Source: Rostratula benghalensis (lineage: Eukaryota > Chordata > Aves > Charadriiformes > Rostratulidae). From it: a stretch of 64,000 bases of DNA. This document shows positions 56,810-64,000 of the stretch, piece by piece. The translations under genes were made by a program, and so were the position numbers. Below the pieces are notes generated by a model that saw only the letters and a program-made list of their open reading frames with translations, was not told the origin of the DNA and searched no databases. Every line of letters starts with the position of its first letter. Position 1 is the first letter of the stretch. The DNA is taken from the NCBI GenBank assembly GCA_013399305.1, contig VXAI01000246.1:423879-487878 (forward strand), read 5' to 3'.

Positions 56810-59800
56810 AACAGATCCCGGTCAGCCCTTTCGCTCTGCCGCCCAGCAGCTTGATTGATGGGCTGCTAAATTAAATGTAAGCCCAGGTTCCCCCCGTAAT
56901 GGAGAATTTCTGTCTTTCCTCCCTTCTCCGCTCTGATCGTTGCATTTCACCGCTTCTCCCCTTCTCTTCTAACGCTCGGGTTTTCCTTCCGGCTCCTCCC
57001 GCGGCTCTGCACGTGCCACGGCACCGGTTCTGGGTTGTAAAAGGCAAGTTTAGGTACAATGAGGATTCCTCCAGAACTCACCATCCAGGAAACAGTAATT
57101 GTACAGGCAAAGGTTGGGCTGGCTCTGCCCCAGGAGCTTGGGGCTCCTCAGGGATTTGTCCCACTGGAAGGTGTTGGGTCCTGGGGAGGTGATGGTGCCA
57201 CCCATGCTCCAGGAGCTCCCTCAAAAAGCAAGCAGTGAGAAACCACGTTTCCCCCCACAAACTTACTGTAATTTTGTGTTGATTTTGCTTGTGGAGAGGA
57301 ATAGGAGAAAATTCCACTTCCTACTCGGCCTTTCACCGGTGATGGGGAGGCTGCTGTGTTTTTCCTGTGCCTGACCTGCAGCCCGGGCAGGGGCTTCTCT
57401 GTGCCCACAGAGGGATGCTCTGCTCCTGGTTGGGGGGACTGGAGGCACTGGGGGGAGGAGAGGGGGTCTGCTGTCCCCTCCATGGGTCAAAGACCAGGGA
57501 TGGTGCCGGGAACTTCTGACATATTGTACCATGTGGTGTTGGACGGATGATTTCAATGTCTTGAGATTTTTCCCTGCTTCCTGAATTGTCACTGGGGTTA
57601 TTCTCCTGGGGTGGCTTGGGGCAGAGTGGGTTTTGGTGGGCTCTGCTCTGCCAACCCCTGCACGGTGGGCAAAGGGGCTCTCTCTGCCACTCTGTGTCAC
57701 AGAGTAACGCTCCTGGAAGAATTGTTGCTGCACTACGCTGCATATATTTGTGTTGGAACATACTGTGGTGTAATAGCTGGTTTGAAATGTATCCAGTTCT
57801 GCTGAATATATTACCATGGAAGTCAGGCAACCGCCCTGGGAGAGAGCGAGCTCCTGTCAAACCGGGGAGCAGAAACTCTCTGCAGAAGCTGTGAGATCGG
57901 GAAGGGAGTTGGGACCAACTGCTGCCCTCCCCTTCTTGTGCAGGGGTGTTTGCAGGGGGCTGGTGCTAAAGAAAAACTCCCCTCAGAGCTCTGGGTGGGG
58001 TCTGGGTGGTGGGAGGTTGTTCAGCCACCCCGGGTGCCGATGCCAGGAGTGCTCCATCCCTGGCCAGCTCTCTTTGAGCCCCAGGCAGCAGCACCCTCAC
58101 TGGGCACATCCCCAGCAGGGACTCCTTTGATCGACCTCCTCTTCAGAAGAGATGTTGGGTTGGAGCCTGGAGATGAGCTGGTACTTACCCTGGGAGCCCA
58201 GGCTGGGTGCTGCCTGGGGTTGGCACCTGAGGTAGCAGAATTGGGAGCCCCTGAAATGCTGCCTAGCCTTGGGGATGTGCTGCAGAGGTGGTGAGAGGGG
58301 ACCCAGCCATCTTGGTGTCCTGCTGAGTTGGGGGGGAGCAGAGCCACGTGTGGTCCTCGCTGCTCCTCAGCCTTGTACAGCAGCAGGCAAACCATTGTAG
58401 CGTGTGTCTTAGAGGCTGAAAAGGGCAACAGGGAACAAATGAGTAAGTAGGACCTGTTTAAATTATTATCTTTATCATGCCACGTGCTCGTCCCCTGACA
58501 GGAGAGAAGCTGTTTTGGCCAGTCAGCTCCATCAAGTCCTCCCTTTTCTGTGCTGCAATATAATCTTCTGAACTAGGCTGAGTGGAAACACGTATTTGTG
58601 TCAGACAGCCTTTGCGTGTATTTTTTTTTTTTTCCATCCTCTTTCTGCAGAGGTAGGAAATCATCTTTTTTTTTTAAAAAAAAAAAAGCCCTCTATCTTT
58701 AGGATTGGTGGGAGAAGCCATTTGCAACTGATGGGTGTAAATTATGCCTGCTTAGTCAGACAAGAAAATTAGAGACTGCAGAATTAGACTCTGCTTGCAA
58801 TTATCTTTACATGGAACCAGTTTACAAAAAAAAAAAGGTATTGGTATGTTCCTTGGCTTTCTGATAAATTCTCATGCAATTTATTTTTGACCTGTCAGCT
58901 TCCAAGTGTGGTCCATTGTATGGGACCCAGGAAGGGCACCTCCTTTGTGTTTGTGTTTTTTTTTTTTTCCCTCCTGTACGGAGGTACCAACTGGCTGAGC
59001 AGAAGGTTGGTCACCTGCCAGCCTGTGAGAGCATAGGGCACTTTACTACCCACATGTCTAATTACCCATGTGAAGATTTGGAATGAGTTGTTAATACCTT
59101 TTTTTTTTTGTTTTCCCCTCTACGCATGCAAAGGGCAAGAAAAGAGCACGTTGTTTCAAATGCCTGTTGAAATCAGACTTCAGTGGAATTATGCTGGGAA
59201 TTAATTTGGCCAGCTGCAGCCCATCTTTTTTTTCCCCCCCAGTCCCTTTGCAAACTCAGGCCTGTTTCCAATTCACAGCGAATTTTCTCGGTTGTTCCAG
59301 CATGTTCGGAGAAAGTTTAGGTGTTGGGCTGGATCTGGCTGTACCTATTCAGAAGAAAAGAAGGTGGGATGAGGCATCACTTATCAGTGGGAGACCTGAG
59401 GGGATGAAGAGGCTCCTGCCTCAGGAAGGGTGTATGATGTCCATGAGAAAACAGCTTTCCCTTGGCAGCAGGCACTGGTCATGGAGGGTGCTGTGTTAAA
59501 TGTGTGGAAGCAAAAAGGATGTGCCTGGAGGGGGGGGGGGAACATCCTGTCCCTGAACTCCTGTGGATCTCACCTTTGGGAAAGGGTGCATGAGAGTGGA
59601 GAGGAGGGGGTGGGAGGAGGAGGTGCCTCATCATACTGTGAGGGGACTTGGGGAGGGCTGGGATGGTCCTTGTATTTATCTGCCACCTGCACATCTGAAC
59701 TTTGTGTTGTTACCTGGGGACACTCCCCCAAAAAAAGAAAAATTTCTGGACAAAACATTGTATGTTTTAACACTTGCAAACCATGCTTTTGCCACTGTCC

Positions 59801-62728
59801 TGCCTGGATAATGAAGGTCATGACCCTGTCAGGGCTGGGGGTGGGCAGTGGCTGAGAAACCACCCAAATATTCCTGCCTGGTTTTTCAAAGCTGCTGCCT
59901 GTGACCAGACTGTTCCAGTGCAAACCAGGCTGGCTCTCCCCCAGCAGGGCTGCAGGCAGTTGGAGAGGGGAACCTGCTCCATCGGTGGCTGCTGACAGCC
60001 CTCGGGTCCCAGCCTGGCTCCGAGGTGCGGGGTCCTGCCAGCACAGCACCTCCAGCAGGGTCTCCAGTGACCTTGGTCTGAGCTGATGTGAGACATCTTT
60101 CAAAACCAGTGCTAAACTGGGCCATCGTGCCAGTTTAAACGCTTGTTATTCATGGCTGCCAGTGCCTGGGCTCAAGGTTAATTTTGGCGCTTTTTGGCTT
60201 AGCGAGCAATGAACACAGCACATCGTATTCATGGCTTGAAAGGGGAGTGTGGGAGGCTTCCTGTGAATGCCACGGTCCTGCTCACAGGGAGAGAGAGAAA
60301 TGCTGCTTTATCTTAGGTTTGGGGTTGGTTTTTTTCTTTTTAAATCTGATGTTTATTTGGTATTTCAAAGGTGTTAGGAAAACAGAGAAAATGAATTCCA
60401 AAAAGACAGCAAACAAATTGGATTTTGAAATGTAACTTGCAAGATGCTCTCCGTTTTTCCCAGTTCCCCCAGGCTGCCCCAGTGACTGGAGATGGATGTG
60501 CTCCTGGGGGGGCTGTGCCAGTGCCTGGCTGATGGTGATGGGAGACACCACTTCTCCCAGCAGCAGTGGGTGCCATTGAGCAACTACAGCAACTGCTGGC
60601 CTTGCCATGGAGAAGTTGAAAGCTGAGGGGCCTTGGGCCATGCTGGGTTTGCTCTTTTTTTTCACAAAGTATTTTCAGAGCCTTCCTTTGGCTGTGCAGC
60701 AGATGCAGGGCTCAAAATTCACCCTGGGTTTCCAAAAAGCTCAGTTGTGCTTGTCCTGCTGGAGGGGTGGGAAAGAAAGGGCTGGGAACAAAAGCTGTGA
60801 GAGACCCAATATGGGGTGGTCTCCAGCTGGAGAGGGGGGCTCTGCCCTTCAGTCCTTCTGCACAGACCATGAACTTTTTGGTTGATTTCCCATTGGGGAC
60901 ACCCAGTCCCTGGTTCTGATGACAAGTGGTGGCTCAGGAGGTGTCTCAGACAGGATTTAGTTATTTCCTTCTCCTGGCTCTGAACTTGGGTCTGAAACGC
61001 CCTGTTTAAATTTCATCGCTGCTATTTCTGTGTATCTTTTCTCTTTGGTGATGAGAAGGAAGAATAATATTTTTAAGCAGGTCTCAGTGCAAGTAAAACA
61101 GAGCTGATGTGGCTTTGTTTTAGACAGCGTATGCAAAATCTTCCCTAAATTGTCTGCCCAGCCTTCCACTTCACAGTGAGAACATGACTTGCATATTGAA
61201 ACCTGATGGGGAAAAAAAAAAAACAACCTAGAAAAAACAATGAGCTTCTCCTTATAGTTTATTTCCATAATTTTCTATGGGAAACTTTTGTTGTTTTCAA
61301 ATGTAAAGGGGGAAAAAAAAAAACCCTAGCAGTGCCCAGTAAACATGAGGTGTTTAAAGTGTGTGTTTGTAGAGAAGTATTTTCTGTTGGCTCTTTTTTT
61401 AATATGAAAGCAAAAATAAATTTGTGTAAGTATTTTTGTTTTATGAGCACTCACTGGGGGAAGGGAGAGCAATCATGTACTCTGTAAAAATTCTTATTTG
61501 GTCCAAATCCTACCTTTTTTTTTTTTTTAAATCCCAGAGGCACTTTGGTGCATCCCAGACTCTGGCTGTGGTGGAGGCTGGTGTCATGGCACTGGATGGT
61601 GTGACCACTTTTAACAAACAAAGGCCAAAATCACACATCAGTTGGTGGTTGTCCCCTCATCGTGCCTTAGGGGACAGGGAAGTCAGGTGCCTTTATGTTT
61701 TGCTGGGAAGCAAATATACATCTTTCCCAGAAAGCAAGGACAAGTCCCCCCTCCCAGACGTTCCTGAATTTCAGTGTGATGAAGTGGCTCTGCCCCCAAG
61801 CACCCAGAGGGCTCAGATGCTCCCCATGGGAGGGCACAGCCCTGGAGAGCTGCATTTATGTACCCTTGTGCCAACAATTTAAAGATCAAGTGAGGAGTAG
61901 TTTGACTAGAGATTAAATATAAAGATACTCATTTATGAATTGGGGGGGGTGGGGGGAGAACTCACAAGAAGAAAAAAGCCTTCCAAGTAGATTAAAGTCT
62001 TGCAGAACTGACTAATAACTAATAAATCAGCTGCTGGCAAAGCCTGGCAGCTTGATCTGCTACTCTGATGTGGCAATGGACGTGTTTAATAACACTTTGT
62101 GATTTGGAGCTACATGAGGAGTGAGCAGAGGGGCTGCAGCAGGAGGGGAAGGAGCACAAGCCATGGCAGGGAGCAGGACCCTGGGCACCCCTGCCCCACT
62201 AGAGGGAGAGCACCCCATAAAATAGTTGCAGAGCCTGGGTTGAGACCTGCTGGGTGGAGGAGGGGAATGCTGTGGGTGTCTAGGATGGCAGGGAAAAGCT
62301 TGGAGCTCTTCTGGTGTGTGGTCCCCTGTTGTCTGTATGGTGGTAATGAGCAGCAGAGCTGTGGCACCATCCCAGACCAGTGCTTGAGCTGCCCATGTGC
62401 TGCCAGAGGAGCTCGTGGCCAAACACAAGGGAATAAGGCGGTGACTTCAGTTTTCCACTAGAATTTTGGTTTGTTAGCTCCGATTGAGGACTCTTCTGAG
62501 GCATGGACTGCCTTTTAGTGCTGGGCTTTCAAGATGGGGATGAAGAGATGTTCCTCTCAAGGCGGTGACAGGCCAGCTGTGGTCTGTGATGGGGATGGAC
62601 TTGGGAAGCAAATGCTCCCGAGTTTCTTGGGTGAAACTTGCTCTTTACTGCAACCAGTAAAGGAAATATTTTGGGGATTGTGCTCTCTTGGAAAAAAACA
62701 AAATGCACCTCATTGTTTTTACTGCAAT
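56810..62728. other. GRIK3 5' flank, no gene
   Basis: Mixed unique sequence with many T- and A-runs (58621, 58663-58687, 59101, 61211, 61512) and a G-run at 59532. No exon, repeat family or RNA gene was recognised on either strand. Confidence 0.5.
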
Positions 62729-62742
62729 TCACTAGGTGGCTG
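62729..62742 (+). promoter_or_regulatory. Candidate CTCF site
   Basis: TCACTAGGTGGCTG matches 12 of 14 positions of the CTCF core on the plus strand. A weaker relative, CCACTAGAGGGAGA, lies at 62196-62209 in the same orientation. Confidence 0.3.
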
Positions 62743-64000
62743 AAGGTAACTAATAAGTCAGAAAAGGCTTTGGAAGGGATTCCTTGGAGAGAGAGAGAAG
62801 CTGCTTGGCAGGTCTGCTGCTCCTGGGGCTGAAGCTTCTTGTATGTGTTTAGTGAAGGGTCTGTAGATGCTGCCTTGAGTGGCTCCTTAACTTGTATCAA
62901 AGCAAACCCCTCTATTCTATCATTTTCATAGCAAAACAAACCCACCGTGGTAGCAGAGGATTGTGATCTGTCCTTCAGGCACAGGAGAACAGTGGAAGCA
63001 CATCTCTCTTTTTTTGCTGTGATCCTTCCTGGGCAATGAACTGTGCGTGTGTCAGGGAGTCCTTGCAAGTACACAGCAGAAGTGGGTTCTGTGACCACTA
63101 AAACTTCAGATCCTTGGGATTTTTTTTACATGTTGGTTGCACTGCTCTGCGTTACCCTGGTGGGGAAAATGGACCTTGCAGAACCAGGAGCAGCTTCCAC
63201 TGGACAAGAGATGTCACTTGAGCAGCCACCTTTTGCTTTTATTGGGTGTGAGCTTTTAAGNNNNNNNNNNNNNNNNNNNNNNNGGGGGGGGTGGAGACAG
63301 GGACACAATGGGGTTAATTGCTGGCTCAGGGAGTAAACAGCTCGAGGTGAAGTCAAGGGTGATCAACCTCAGCTAGACAGCCGTTTCCCAGGAGATGCTG
63401 TGTGCTGAGGGTGCCTCTCGCTATAAATTGCTTCAGATGTTTGAGTATAGACCTCTCAAACACTGCACAGGACACTTGTGTCCTTGCCCTGCTGCCGTGC
63501 CCTCAATCACTGTGAATTCCTCAAGGTCATAAGAAGGGCCTGTAGTAATCCAGAATTAAATCCAGTTTGCTCAACTGCCATAATTCTGTCTTATCTTAGC
63601 ACCCAGCTCTAGGAATGCTTTCTTTCTCCTCTCTGTCCTGCGGGGTGCTTCCAGGCCTGATGATGCTCTGATGCATCAGGAGCCTCTGGAGCAATAAGCA
63701 GCCCCAAATGGGTTATTTCTGCAGTTGTGCTCTCTGAGCCTGCTGAAAGACAAAGAGCCGCTGGCAAGCAATGCACTCAGGCCCCTATTAAAAACAGCAG
63801 AACAAGTTTAATCTCTGGATGGTGGGGGATTTTGCCTTGTCAGCATTGTTTGATCCAAGTTTTAAAGGCAGAGTTGAAATCATTCTTCACTGGGCTCAAC
63901 ACATTGATCTCAAGAAGGTTATTTACAAGTGTTCTTTTCTAGAGAACACGTCGCCCTCTTTCTCCTCCAAACCATGCTCCTCCGTGAAAAGGGTGATCCC
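62743..64000. other. GRIK3 5' flank to window end, no gene
   Basis: Unique sequence with the second assembly gap. A TATAAAT motif at 63421-63427 has no supporting promoter context. No gene begins here that I can recognise. Confidence 0.45.
63261..63283. other. Assembly gap (23 N) abutting a G-run
   Basis: Twenty-three N bases followed by eight G. It has the same character as the gap at 39988, pointing to a G-rich sequence lost in assembly. Confidence 0.98.

Noticed and set aside
63421..63427. TATAAAT motif
   Set aside because: No CpG island, initiator or downstream coding exon supports a promoter here.

Overview
The window is vertebrate nuclear DNA, most likely from a bird. Three 3' ends of CR1 non-LTR retrotransposons with the avian tail form (a 'ttttccaacct' motif running into 'gattctgtgattct') lie at 2855-3068, 28154-28330 and 38598-38848. 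Minisatellites and polypyrimidine tracts are frequent, and GC-rich DNA alternates with sharply bounded AT-rich islands, which suits a small GC-rich avian chromosome. There are two runs of N (39988-40017, 63261-63283). No prokaryotic operon, phage, plasmid, CRISPR array, rRNA or tRNA was seen.

One protein-coding gene can be supported. The first coding exon of the kainate receptor subunit gene GRIK3 (GluK3) lies on the minus strand at 52700-52814. It encodes a 31-residue signal peptide and the first residues of the mature chain (MPHVIRIG), and ends at a consensus donor. Everything from 52699 down to 1 is therefore best read as the first part of a very long GRIK3 intron 1. No second exon was recognised in the window.

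Upstream of the exon (rising coordinates) is a CpG-island promoter and 5' UTR region (about 52500-53700), a short AT-rich block (53760-53930), a second CpG-rich block (53930-54170), and then about 10 kb of non-coding 5' flank. The flank holds a candidate CTCF site, a consensus splice donor on the opposite strand that could belong to a divergent non-coding transcript, and AT-rich islands.

The intron and flank hold about 27 AT-rich, homeodomain-motif-rich islands of 200-800 bp. These are listed as candidate conserved non-coding elements on composition and motifs alone, with low confidence. Minisatellites with units of 9, 13, 20, 22, 23, 32 and 51 bp are clear. The 23-bp array, built from two alternating unit types, begins only about 210 bp inside intron 1.

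I found no new multi-gene system. The points most worth checking are the array next to exon 1, two short upstream ORFs just before the GRIK3 start, the POU-motif islands and the antisense splice donor.
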